From Phoronis australis (Eukaryota; Phoronida; Phoronidae), in NCBI GenBank assembly GCA_002633005.1, contig NMRA01000041.1, forward strand, positions 751,294 through 811,293: 60,000 nt of DNA, read 5' to 3'. The position numbers were made by a program, and so were the translations under genes. The notes under the pieces are model-generated. The model was not told the origin of the DNA, did no database searches, and worked only from the letters and a program-made list of their open reading frames with translations. Positions 41,000 through 51,387 of this stretch are shown in pieces. The first letter of the stretch is position 1. Each line of letters starts with the position of its first letter.

Positions 41000-43870
41000 C
41001 TGGTAATTGGAATCTTAAGATTCAGCGCAGAAGTACATGGGTATCTGCTCCATCTGATGGAAAACGAAAAGCCAAGCGTCTTTGAGGGATATAAAATCGG
41101 GTGGTTGACCTTACGATTACTGTAGATACTACCGGGATAGTAGGACTTCATCAGAATATTGTAAGAAGCCCAACTGCTGTCACCTTTTTAACGGCGAATA
41201 TTGGATTTTTACAAGTTTGAAGAGTTTGTTTCTAGAAGATTCGACTTCACTGAATCACCTATTTTATGTAGTTCGGTTATTTTAGATAGGCAACATGTTT
41301 AAAGGGCTTTGGATGTCGATTAGCAAATCTTTTCTCAAATTTCAAGCTGCATCAAAATTCACCGAAGTATCAATTTCCTTCAATATTTTAGTTTATGATA
41401 TCAAAAAAGAAACGCAAAACGCCAAAGTCGTAGTTCGACTTGTTCGCAATCAATGTGAGCGGTGTTCATCGCAATAGGAACCTTGCGTGACGAGATGCAC
41501 CATTGGGCCTGTCGAACTAGTATTGCTAGTCATATGTGAACGAAGCGACTTCGTTATCGGTCAGTCCTCTCAACGAGGCTAAACATGAACACGACGATAA
41601 TCAACTGCGCTCAGAGGATCTCATTGCTATCGAAGATCTCGTGGTTACAGCCAACTAATCAATGCCAGCTTAATCATTGCAGACTTCTTGTGACGTAGTA
41701 CACTGCAGGAGATCACGTGCAAATTCCCTCACGCGTTTTCGAAATTTTGTAACTACATACACAAAACGTACCGAGAGTGGCGTATGTGAAACAATACAGT
41801 CCGAAACTTATTAATTAACAAAACGTGATTATTCATGGCACTAAAGTGACATTGACGAACGCGTATAATTAGTAATTGAAGAGCCCTCTCGCGTTCAATC
41901 CACATTTTAAAATGGAATTAAGTAAACACGTGAGATGGTTGACAGACTTTCAAATGAATGCGACATTTCGCAAAGTGGAAGTGCCTTTTCCATGTAAATA
42001 GCGCAACGAACGTGCTTAGACATATTATATTCTTAGAATAGTACGACCCAGCAAAATAGGTCGTTCAATGTTGAAGGTTTCCGCACCAATGAACCAAACA
42101 AATCTTGCGCAACTTTCACAACCTCGTCCTTCCCAGCACAGCCTGGTCCTTTTCATTTCTCTTCTGTCCGACCTAGTTAGTTAACGGTCGGTCCCTCCCA
42201 TTATTTTCATTTTGACCCATTATGTGCATGTTTGCTTCATAGACCCTTTTGTCACTCATTACGACGGTTTTGGTCTTTTTAGCTTACTGTTTCAATTATC
42301 AAGTTAAATGCCTTTGCATTGTAGTTTGATGAATTATGCTGAAATGGACAAAATGGGTTGAGAGTCTTGACCCACAGGTATGTTTAATTGACTCATTATG
42401 TCCACTTTTGTTTGCCATGTCCCTTTAAACCATGAATTTCAAGCGTTAAGTCGGTTTGGTTTATTAGTTAAAGAGGCGCGATAAACAGACTAAATTGGAA
42501 TACTGAAAGTGGTTCTCTGACCACTGAAACTGAATTCATCCAGCTCATCAGGTATTTTTAAGATTGGTTTTAACTTCTGTTGATATCAAAGCATTTTCTT
42601 TTATTTTCAAAAAAATGAAACATCTGTCAAATGATCGCTTCTTTGTCGATTTTTCTCCCACAAGGCAAAGCACGTCTCCTTATTTGGTAAGGCAAGACAT
42701 AGATGTAGCACATTTCTCTTATGTGGAAAATGTGACCTTTGACGTCAATAAACTTCCTCAACTGACTGTGAGCGCATGCGCGCATTTACTATAAGTGGGA
42801 TGGAGATTAAGTTTGTGGTCACCACAAAGCTTTTCCTTTGCGCGTAATTCAAAAATCGTGAATTTTGTGATTTTTCCGGACATTTCCTCACAGGGGTGAC
42901 TGGAGCAACAATTGGCAACGCAGTGTATAAAAACGGTATACAATATGCCTGAAATAACGCACAATGCTCAGTGGCGAAGCTAGAATTGATACTGTCTCGG
43001 CCAACAAGCTTAGACTGGTCTTAGATACACCAAACAATTTCTTCAATATGAACAGGATTAAAGGCGAAACGTCGTCGCGTTGGCACAAAACACATATTTT
43101 GAAAACAAATTTATTGGCATCTTCCTTTTTTCCTAGCATCATGTCAGTTGAAAGTTGTGATCCTTTTTCTTTAAGCATTAAGGCGGATATGTGGAGCAGA
43201 CCAAAACCAATGACAGTTCTTGCTTGAGAGCATTCTCGACGCATAACAACCTGCGGTAACAAGCCAACATGTTTAGCATGGTCTCATGCTATTTCTTTCC
43301 AAGACAAGAAATCACCTGCATTTTGATTAACGAACAATTCGAAACCAATTTTATAATGATAACTGGTCTAAACCAAAAGTTAATTGGCGTCATCGAAGTC
43401 ATCGCCGGGCTGATGTTGGTTGCACCTATGAGCATCCCTGCAGGTGAACTTGTTGAAGGGAACTACACCTGCGCAGGGCACGGCCGTCAAGCGTAAAGCT
43501 GATAGAAGCACTAAACAGGATAGAAGATGAGAATAACGAGGCAAAGGGCATTAGCGTGCCTTTCGTGACATATCTGACAGGGGGATTTCTGCTGGCGCAG
43601 TAGCATGTACACGTATAACAGTTGCAGGGGCCATTTTGCCAGATGACCATGTATCATACGTCGATACCGCGGGAGGTCCAATCGGGAACTGGTGCCTCAG
43701 AACCAGAACAACTTAACATCAAAGGAAATGTGGTGAAAACCATGGGAAAACTCCAAATCAAGCAATTCATTAGTCAAGGCTCCAGACAACTAACGATTTC
43801 TCGCCAAAATTAGCTTACAGACGCATAAATTATACTGCATTGTCGTTCCTTATAATCATCGACTCACGGA
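41000..43870. other. Intergenic, no gene recognised
   Basis: Short open frames (41295-41477, 42564-42794, 42888-43262, 43269-43496) show no family signal. A palindromic CRE (TGACGTCA) sits at 42740-42747. An inverted 'cctgcaggtg...cacctgcgcagg' lies near 43438-43475. Confidence 0.55.
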
Positions 43871-44192
43871 CCAGGGCCTGTTCCACGAAACTGACTTAAT
43901 CTTATTTTTACTCAAGTTTAAGATTTGTCTCAACTTCCAAACTGTGAAACATCCACATCCAGTAAGTTTATCAAAATTAAGACAAAATATACGTCAAACT
44001 AAAGATCTCTTTCTTTAATTTAAGTTTTATCTTAAAATTGGTCGAAATTTAAGATTTGCTTTAGCTTAAAGGAGAATGCCACCCAAAAAATAACCTATTT
44101 TGTATCAGTTTAGATCGAGTAGTTCTACTCGATAACGGCACATTCGGTTGCTTTACCTGACACCTGAGGGCAGACGGAGATGTTGAAATTAC

Positions 44193-44208
44193 CCAATGAC
44201 GTCATTGG
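44193..44208. promoter_or_regulatory. 16-bp perfect palindrome with CRE core
   Basis: CCAATGACGTCATTGG, a perfect palindrome centred on TGACGTCA with CCAAT at each end, about 125 bp inside the left end of the Kolobok-type element. A CREB/ATF-type site by sequence; role unknown. Confidence 0.4.
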
Positions 44209-44716
44209 TTTCACGCGCAGTCCTTTCAGCAGTTCACAACACGGGTTACTGGTGTCAGCTTATTGCTTGAATTCATCGTTTAACACCAATAAATCATCAA
44301 ACTTCGATGTAAAACCCTTAAAAACTTGTTGTTTTATTTCGCTGTTACGGATTTATTGGTATTTGGACACGCCGTGGCCTATAAAGTTGGGCAGGTCAAT
44401 TTACCAAGGTCCGTAGCAGGAGTTTGTGGTCTGTTCCGAGATAAATTCGAAGTATTCTACCGTGAACTATAGAGAGGAGAACCTAGATCTGTGTTGCTTA
44501 GACTTGTGATTTTTTGACTTCTAAACACACATAACGCTTGTTATCCCGGCCAGTGGCTCGGAACCCGATCAGGCTCGTCGTGGACGCCGGGACTAGCACG
44601 AACATAAACCAGCTTGAGTTGGAAACTAATCTCCAGTCACGAAAAGACTATGATAGTGAGCCAAAGAAATAATGTTCTCGTAATTATTTAAGTGATTTAG
44701 CCACGAAACTGAAAAT

Positions 44717-45070
44717 CTACTTACTTGTCGGGGGCCGCGAAGTCGGGTTCCCCTTCCATAGACCGTCAGGGCAAAGGGTTGTACAGTAACAATGATTTGA
44801 ATAATGTATTTGTATTTCTGAATTAAAGATTCCCCTAATACGTGACCATATCATATAAAATCGAGAAATAGTTTCACAACAGCTTTCTGTCACCAAACAC
44901 TGAATTAGCATGCGCTCCCACGGCCTCGGTATCCGGTCAGTTACCTTTATTGCCGGCTTCTCAACATTTGCACACACGACTACTGCAAAGGCATTACAAT
45001 AAATTGTATCTAATGAGACAGACTTTGTTTCAGTTTTATTTAAGCATTGGTTAGGATGAGAATAATTCAT
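44717..45070 (-). other. Open stretch inside Kolobok-type element, unknown
   Basis: 117 codons, Cys-rich near the end (LVTESCCETISRFY, HCYCTTLCPDGLW). Not recognised. It may be a downstream part of the element's protein or chance; no Kolobok transposase core is visible to me. Confidence 0.3.
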
Positions 45071-45216
45071 TTTGAAACAGAACGCAGAATAATGAACGTC
45101 TACATAGCAACTCGCCCGGCGCCAATCCCGACTTAGTCAAGAGCTCATCCGACGAAGACTTCACTGGTCGGATCGTTAGGTTCCACAGGCTATCAGTTCG
45201 AACCGGAATCCACTGA

Positions 45217-45516
45217 TCAAGAAATACTAGAGAGGCGCCGTGAACATGCACAGGCAACGGAACGGACGGATAATTCTTTGGTAAGCCGGAATTCGTCAGA
45301 GAAATCACTGTCGACGAAATGCCGGCCACAGACACGGAGATGTTTCACGGCCTCATACTTGCTATTAACAGCGTACCTTTCATTCTTCACTACCACGAGC
45401 CACTTCCTAAGCATTTCGGGCTTTCGAGGAAGTCAAAAAAACGATATACCCGCTTTCTTCGCAGCTTCATAGTTCGGACAAGCAGGAACAATGCACTGCA
45501 ATATAACGGCATTCAT
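45217..45516 (-). pseudogene. THAP zinc finger of the transposon, broken by TGA
   Basis: From ATG at 45516 the frame reads MNAVILQCIVPACPNYEAA, then an in-frame TGA at 45435-45433 (codon 28), then LPRKPEMLRKWLVV and VCGRHFVDSDF. THAP C2CH ligands are all there: C8-x4-C13-x49-C63-x2-H66, with the following Phe and the central Trp39. TGA sits where a residue between SFF and LPRKP is expected. A +1 frame after DEFRLTK gives LPKNYPSVPLP, closer to the THAP end than the current frame, suggesting a second lesion. Confidence 0.72.
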
Positions 45517-45707
45517 TCTGCAGACGAACCACTGACGTCGCTGCGTCGTTTCTCACCTTCCTCACAGTTTAAGGTGACACCTCTCGGTAAGGTGAGGTCG
45601 ATCGTATATAAGAGGTGATGTGGATATAGACCGATTAAGACGGTAAAAAAGACTAATTAAATCGGGTGGCATTCTCCTTTAAGACAGTTTTCTTGGAACG
45701 GGCCTCT

Positions 45708-46577
45708 GGCTTGATGCCGGGCATAATCTATCCAGTATTACATGTTAGGAGATTTTCAGTGTTAAAACCAAGATACGGTATTTTAAGGAAAGAAGTGTGA
45801 TTTGCCTTCTGAGTGTTTGTTTTTCATTGAATTATGAATTTTTTAGACTCTCCCATAAAACTCAAGCCCTGGAATGCGAACTCTCGCACGTGGCCTGTGT
45901 ATGAGAGCTTGAGATCCCGAGACTAGCCGTTGAGAGTTTGTACAGCTAAACAGAAGGAAATACATCCATATTAACATGTAATCTGATAAACTGCCTGGAT
46001 CGTAACGTTAATCGGAGTCTCCCGAAAAGCAACGCGCATTGCATTTTAACCATCTCCATATTGCTATTACTGTGAAACTAAAACGACATTTTATTGCCTT
46101 GTTCACTTATAACAACTCATACGTAGATATAAGTATGCGCATACGTACGCGTAAGTTACAGCACCGTAACTAGAAAAGTTTCTAATTACAGACCACACCT
46201 AAAATTTGTGCTTGATTACGCATTTTCATGTGTTCGTTCATGATCTAGCATTTTGAACGATTAAGTATCCTGTTGTCATGGCGCTTTTATTGACACCAAC
46301 TATTATATTGTTCAGCGACAAATCATTAATTTGGTGTTCTTTAATTATTTAAAGCTTTATGAATGCACAATGTTGTTGAAATGTTTGCAGAATCAAATCG
46401 TTTTGAATTTGAGTTTGGAGCCTGGTCATTTAGTATTCTGTTCAAAAGTCAAGTTTGAAAGGTTAATTGGCATATGGTAAAGGTCACGTCTGTTAATAAA
46501 TATGCTGTGTTGTAATTGTATGCTAACACAAATGTATATTTCTGCCATCAGATTCACTGCAAGAAACGACTGTAAAC
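45708..46577. other. Upstream region of the PAN-WSC gene
   Basis: 870 bp, AT-rich. I see no clear TATA box, repeat or other gene. Confidence 0.5.
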
Positions 46578-46923
46578 ATGTTTCGAGATTTTTCGCGCAA
46601 AAGCTCCATTTTCAGCATTGGCTTTCTTGTTCTAGTTATAGTATCTCCAACTGTGACGAGTTCTGAAAGTTGCGGACCCGATTACGGTATTACTCATTAC
46701 AAGCGAGTTACGAATCAAATTGTGACCACTTTCGGAATGACATCAGAACTAGCCTGCGCTTTTGATTGCCTTCGTGACGAGATGTGTGACGCGTTCGGCA
46801 TCTCCCGGAGACGTCAGCTATGTCAGAAAGTTTGTCTCGACGGCAACATGATAAGTGAATTCGAGAATAATGAAGATTGGAATTACTTCGCACAAGCAGG
46901 GAAACACGTCGGCAGCTGTACAG
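46578..46923 (+). CDS. PAN-WSC gene exon 1: signal peptide and PAN-like domain
   Basis: Starts at the first ATG in a good context (aacATGt); ends ACA G|gttacg at a plausible but not strong donor. Cys spacing and 'CDAFGI' support a PAN/apple fold, though one or more canonical Cys may be missing. Confidence 0.78.
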
Positions 46924-49900
46924 GTTACGACTGAGACTATTATTTTTCTAATATTGCAGAATGCTTTGAAAATATCCTTTGTAAACTACATTTCAAACTT
47001 ACGGTAATTTCTCTGAGATACATGCGTAGCTTAGTAACTCGCGAGTGTACAGTATTTGTTTAGTACGCACAGTACGTGTAGGTTGCTGAAAATGCCGCCC
47101 AAACAGTGCAAAAATTTACTCTAAAAGTTGAATTGGCTTCTCCATTGATTTTTTTTATCATTTCGTCGAATCGGTGCGAAGCTTCGAAGCTAATCCCACC
47201 CCACGTCGTTCAACACGTCGGCTCAACCTTATGTTAAAAGCCTTCTTGTTCTGTTAGTTAATTATAGTCAAGTCTTCAATAATTAAAACCCATTTATCCT
47301 GAAATTCTGGCATAAAAGTAAAAAGGCGATGGGTGCCAATCCTTGTTAACAGGTTTTAGTGTGACGGGACATTAGTAACGCTTATTGTTATTCCTATCTA
47401 GTCGCAAATATTCAGTTATTCTTATGCTAATGTCTTTGTTGCGTCTCAGTGCGCCTTTGTTACGTGGGCATGCGGGCGCGACTGTATGTGTCGGGCACTG
47501 ACTTCGCTAGCGACAGGCATAGGAGGAGCCGGGGTGTTTCCTTCCTTTGTCTACATGAAATTGATCGTTATCATGTGTAACTGACTCGAAACGTGTGCCT
47601 GATGAGGTGAAATACACATTTTCGATGTTCAGTGGTCGTTATCTGTTACAAGTGTCAAGAATGTTCCGAACTCAGCACTTAATCCGAGTAAATTACTTTG
47701 TTTCAGCATGAATTAGGCCTAGTTGAAAGATGTACAAAAGCAAAACATTTTAAAACATAAATATTGTTTTTGAGACATCTAGGTTGTATGAATTACAAAA
47801 AGCTTCATTAAATTGAATTATAAATAATTAATAGACTCGATTTTCGAGTTGAATTTTGACGATATACTCTTTGCACACTCCGATTCGTGGTTGCATTGAC
47901 GCTATTTCGGGAACCGGTTTGGTGCGGACTGAAAGGCAGCATTCATGGCCGGAGCGCCTCAGTGCCGCGGCGAGGACATCGTCACTAGGTCCCCTATCAA
48001 AAAGTACAAGCAAATGAAAATCGGAGCAAAATTGTATGCGGCTTTTTAACGCCAAAACTCCAGTCTACACAATCTACTCGTGTATGACTATAGACTATAG
48101 TACATCATGATGATGGACCGCCAACTCCGTATATTTTCCAAAGGACGAAATCTGGCGTGCGTTCAGGAACGCTAGGACCTACGCTAGGACCTAGCTAAAA
48201 TCTAGCCAAAAAGTCACTTGTTCTCATTTAAAATACACGGCAACATCTCACGTAATCCCGCGAAGTCTTGTTTTTTAGCGAGGTCCTATAGTGTTACTGA
48301 ACGGGAGACTGTTCTTACGCATAAGGTGTGACGTCACTATTCACTAGCGACACCTGGCAAAATTATCAAGTTTTACTTCCGGCAAGTACAGGCGTGCGTT
48401 CAGAAACGCTAGGACCTACGCTCAGGTCTACAAAATATGATCGCCAGTAAGCAGACCTAGGTCACCACCAACGGTTCAACGAATCTATAGCTAATCCAAT
48501 CGGAAGGACAAATAACATTTGTGTATGCGATGTCAGGAAAGGACTCACATTTACTCAGTAATTGATACCCAGAGCGGCTTGTTAGCATGTTGTCATCAAC
48601 ACTATTCAACGAGTTATTATTGAAATGTCAAACCATAGGCAAGCCCATATTACAATGACCTATGGGTCAACAAGCACTTCAACCGAGTTTGAACTAGCAT
48701 ATGATCAGTGTGTGTATGTATTCATGACGAAATTTTAGGATGTTTGTTAGGTAACGAAATGAAAAGTACAGGTTCTAAGATTTTGGAATCACCTTAAATT
48801 AATAATCTTGTGTAAAATAATTGAGACACTATAGATAATTTATATGCCTAAACGTGCAGAATTACCTTACTTATGTTACAATAACATGCTTTCTAAAACT
48901 TGGCGCACTCATTTTCAAATTGTTTTCTTGAATAGCCCGGGTGCGGGTTCCAGAGGCATATAGGCCTAAACCCTACCTAACCACCAAACCGGCTAACAAC
49001 AATTGTTAGACTGACTGGTTTACTGGACACCATTTTAACAAAATGAACAATAAATATACTGAAATAGTAAAAACGAAACAAAAAAAAAACAGCTTACGCC
49101 TGCTCTTGCCGTGGAAGCACCCGAGAGCGCCGGATTTCATTCGACGAAACTGTTCTCGCTCTCGGACCGGGAAGCGTACAACGTACAACGTAGCGATCTG
49201 GTGTCTGACGATCTCGTCTGCCCATCTGACGGCAGCTCGACCATTGCCTGTACTTTCTCGCTGCACTAAGTTAAATACCGCCAATGTAGCCGTCTATTTG
49301 AAAATCATCATTTTAGGAAATGCCCGACCACGTTGCACAACGGAAACAAACTCGTCGAGTCACTACCGTAATTAATGCGCGGTTGGAATAGTTTCAAAAG
49401 TTATTCCAACGCAACGAAACGTGCTACACTATGCGATACTAATCGACAAGAATCTTTTCAAATGTCTTGTAAGTACGTTTTGTTAATTTTTTAAAAACTT
49501 TTCGAACAGAATGAACTAAACAAGTCGAAAAGAGTAGATGAATATTCATACGCGCTTTGGGCCAGCGCCGAAATACTTTGAAAAGCGCCTTAACAAACAA
49601 CTTCTTATTTAGTGTAAGGTATGGTTTTGCAGCATTTTTCGTCACGAATTCGAATAAGATATCAAACTTGACCTCCGACTAAAACTTGAGAAGTTATATT
49701 TTACAATTGAAAACAACTTGGCTGAAGTAATACAATTTTATGACCAATTAATTAACAGTGTACACAGGTCACTGTACAATGGAGCTAGTTACGTACGTAT
49801 GGAGATCGTATGCTGATAAATCCCTCTGAAATATTTTGTACGCTACCAAACACTTCGCTTTGTAGGGCCTAAAACGTGGCGCTTTCGAGTTTAACTTCAC

Positions 49901-50763
49901 CAGGCTTTGCTGCGATGATTTTACCCAACTCACTTCCGAGTTTAAATAAATTGAACGCTCTTAAAACGTTAACTTTTTAAATAAAGCTCATATTATACTC
50001 CAGAAATAACCACCAGGCCTACTCAAAAACCATTCTTGCGCTTCAACAGCAGTTTACTTGACGCCGGTGCAGCTCAACATTTCTGTACTCTATTGTTGAT
50101 TCAATGCCGAAATTATTTTTTTCGTTGTACTGAAACAGTAAAACAGATGCGAGAAACTAACTGGAAAGTGAAATTGGTAATTTAGGAGAGTGGTGCCTCC
50201 TCTAGGATACTACGCAAAAAATGTCGGAGTTGCGAATCTGTTGTCTCTAATCTATGATGATGACTGCGCAGTTGCTACACGCGCAACACGCTTGGGAAAA
50301 TCGTGAACCTGTATTGGCGGAAGTTACAGCCGTAAGTAATCCGCGTCGCTAGAGGTATGAGCACCCAGTCTGTGAACTTCACCTTCGTGCAAGTCAAAAT
50401 AAATGAATCATTACGAGGATATTTTTAGAGCAAAAGTGTCACATTTAGTAGTTTATAATTTTCTTTTTTGCAGACCCTGGGTGTTACGTTGACAATTATT
50501 GGAAAAGAGACTTACCCACTCTAGTCATCTATACAACCGATGAGATGTCACGTGAACGATGCCGCTCTGAATGTCGTGAACAGTCGTACAGGTACGCCGG
50601 AGTCCAGAACGGCAACGAATGTTGGTGCGGTAACCAGTACGGCCGCCATGGCAAAGCTCTGGCGTCTCGTTGTAACTGTATATGTGCTGGAAATGTAAAC
50701 GAGACGTGCGGAGGATCGCTCCTAAATTATGTAATGAAAACTGCACCGTGGATCAGTGACTGA
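46578..50763 (+). CDS. Small secreted PAN/apple-like plus WSC domain protein, two exons
   Basis: Exons 46578-46923 and 50474-50763 join in phase 1 to give 211 residues. Residues about 10-28 (SIFSIGFLVLVIVSPTV) form a signal peptide. Next is a PAN/apple-like domain with Cys at 'ACAFDCLRDEMCDAF' and 'LCQKVCLDG'. After the splice comes a WSC domain (GCYVDNY, RCRSECREQSYRYAGVQNG, ECWCGNQYG, CNCICAGNVNETCGG). WSC and PAN domains bind carbohydrate or protein, so an extracellular recognition role is plausible. The first-exon frame would also end at TGA 46932-46934 if unspliced. Poly(A) signal at 51082. Confidence 0.82.
48152..48305. repeat. MITE-like element in PAN-WSC intron
   Basis: GCGTTCAGGAACGCTAGGAC near 48157 is inverted as GTCCTATAGTGTTACTGAAC near 48286-48305. 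A further direct copy of the left end lies at 48391-48432. The other parts of the 3.55-kb intron (46924-50473) show no feature I recognise, including open frames at 47828-48055 and 49006-49375. Confidence 0.6.
50474..50763 (+). CDS. PAN-WSC gene exon 2: WSC domain
   Basis: Acceptor ttcttttttgcag, stop TGA 50761-50763. Complete WSC domain: conserved Cys series, YAGVQNGNECWCG core, and final CGG. The ATG at 50545 is internal; starting there would lose the first WSC Cys. Confidence 0.88.
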
Positions 50764-51081
50764 CATTTTCTGTCGCTAAACTAAAAATTATTATTAATTT
50801 CATGAGTTTTGACAACAGCAGTGACAACGGCAATACCAACTGGGTAACTAATAGAAATCATTATTCATATTCTAAATTTGTTAGTAAACTAATGCGGGCA
50901 ATTGGGACAGCAATTTATTTATAGACCTGCGTTTTGTAAGTGTAGCGTGTGTTCAATTCAAAGTCTAAACTTGTTACCAAACCATTTCATGTATCTTGTT
51001 ATATTTTCTGACTGTAAAATGCTTACTCTCTCTACATACATTCAAATGTAGTTTTATCGTTTTGAAATGTGAGTAGTTAAA

Positions 51082-51087
51082 AATAAA
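51082..51087 (+). terminator. Poly(A) signal AATAAA of PAN-WSC gene
   Basis: AATAAA about 320 bp after the stop codon, followed within 25 bases by GT/T-rich sequence (ccttttgtttttc). Confidence 0.65.
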
Positions 51088-51307
51088 CTTGTTCAGCAAG
51101 ACCTTTTGTTTTTCAATACTTTATTCCTCCCCACCGTAGATTCTCGTCGCGATTTGATATCATTTCATTAATTATAACCAATGAAACTGTCATTACAGAT
51201 GTCCATTCAATTGCATTGATGAAAACTTTATAGATTTGAAGTTATGATGTTTTCTAATAGAAAACACATTCAGGTGTGATTGCTAGTGAGGAAGAAGAGT
51301 GGAATGA

Positions 51308-51387
51308 GGCGCTTTCCTCGACCTCCCGAAGAGGGCGCTTTCCTCTACTTCCCAAAGGAGCAATTTCCTCGACTTCCCAAAGTCGAA
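51308..51387. repeat. About 26-bp tandem repeat, three copies
   Basis: Three imperfect copies of GCGCTTTCCTCGACCTCCCG with an 'aaagagg' end. Confidence 0.75.

Larger units (their letters stand above)
44066..45682 (-). mobile_element. Kolobok-type DNA transposon (TTAA target site, THAP)
   Basis: TTAA at 44066-44069 and 45679-45682 flank perfect 15-bp terminal inverted repeats: AGGAGAATGCCACCC at 44070-44084 and its inverse at 45664-45678. Inside, on the minus strand, lies a THAP zinc finger (45516-45217) and a further open stretch 45070-44717 of unknown type. TTAA duplications, terminal repeats and THAP together define the Kolobok superfamily. At about 1.6 kb and with a broken THAP frame, this is a degenerate or non-autonomous copy. 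Confidence 0.75.
43872..45707. mobile_element. MITE-like repeat hosting a nested transposon
   Basis: Left end GGCCTGTTCCACGAAACTGA (from 43874) is imperfectly inverted at the right end, aaaCTTGGAACGGGCC-like sequence at 45686-45705. Removing the inner element (44066-45678) leaves about 220 bp with several 'ttaagatt' self-complementary pieces, as in a MITE. Confidence 0.6.

Noticed and set aside
41120-41165. Hammerhead on the minus strand near ttcatcagaat
   Set aside because: A small hairpin is present but no GAAA follows it in register.
45319-45618. 99-codon plus-strand frame
   Set aside because: Antisense of the THAP frame, whose zinc ligands make the minus strand the coding one.
47590-47640. 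Second hammerhead (ctgatgaggtgaaatacac)
   Set aside because: CTGATGA is present, but GAAA follows too closely to leave a stem II.
49006-49375. Overlapping 92- and 110-codon frames in the PAN-WSC intron
   Set aside because: No recognisable domain and no splice evidence on either strand.
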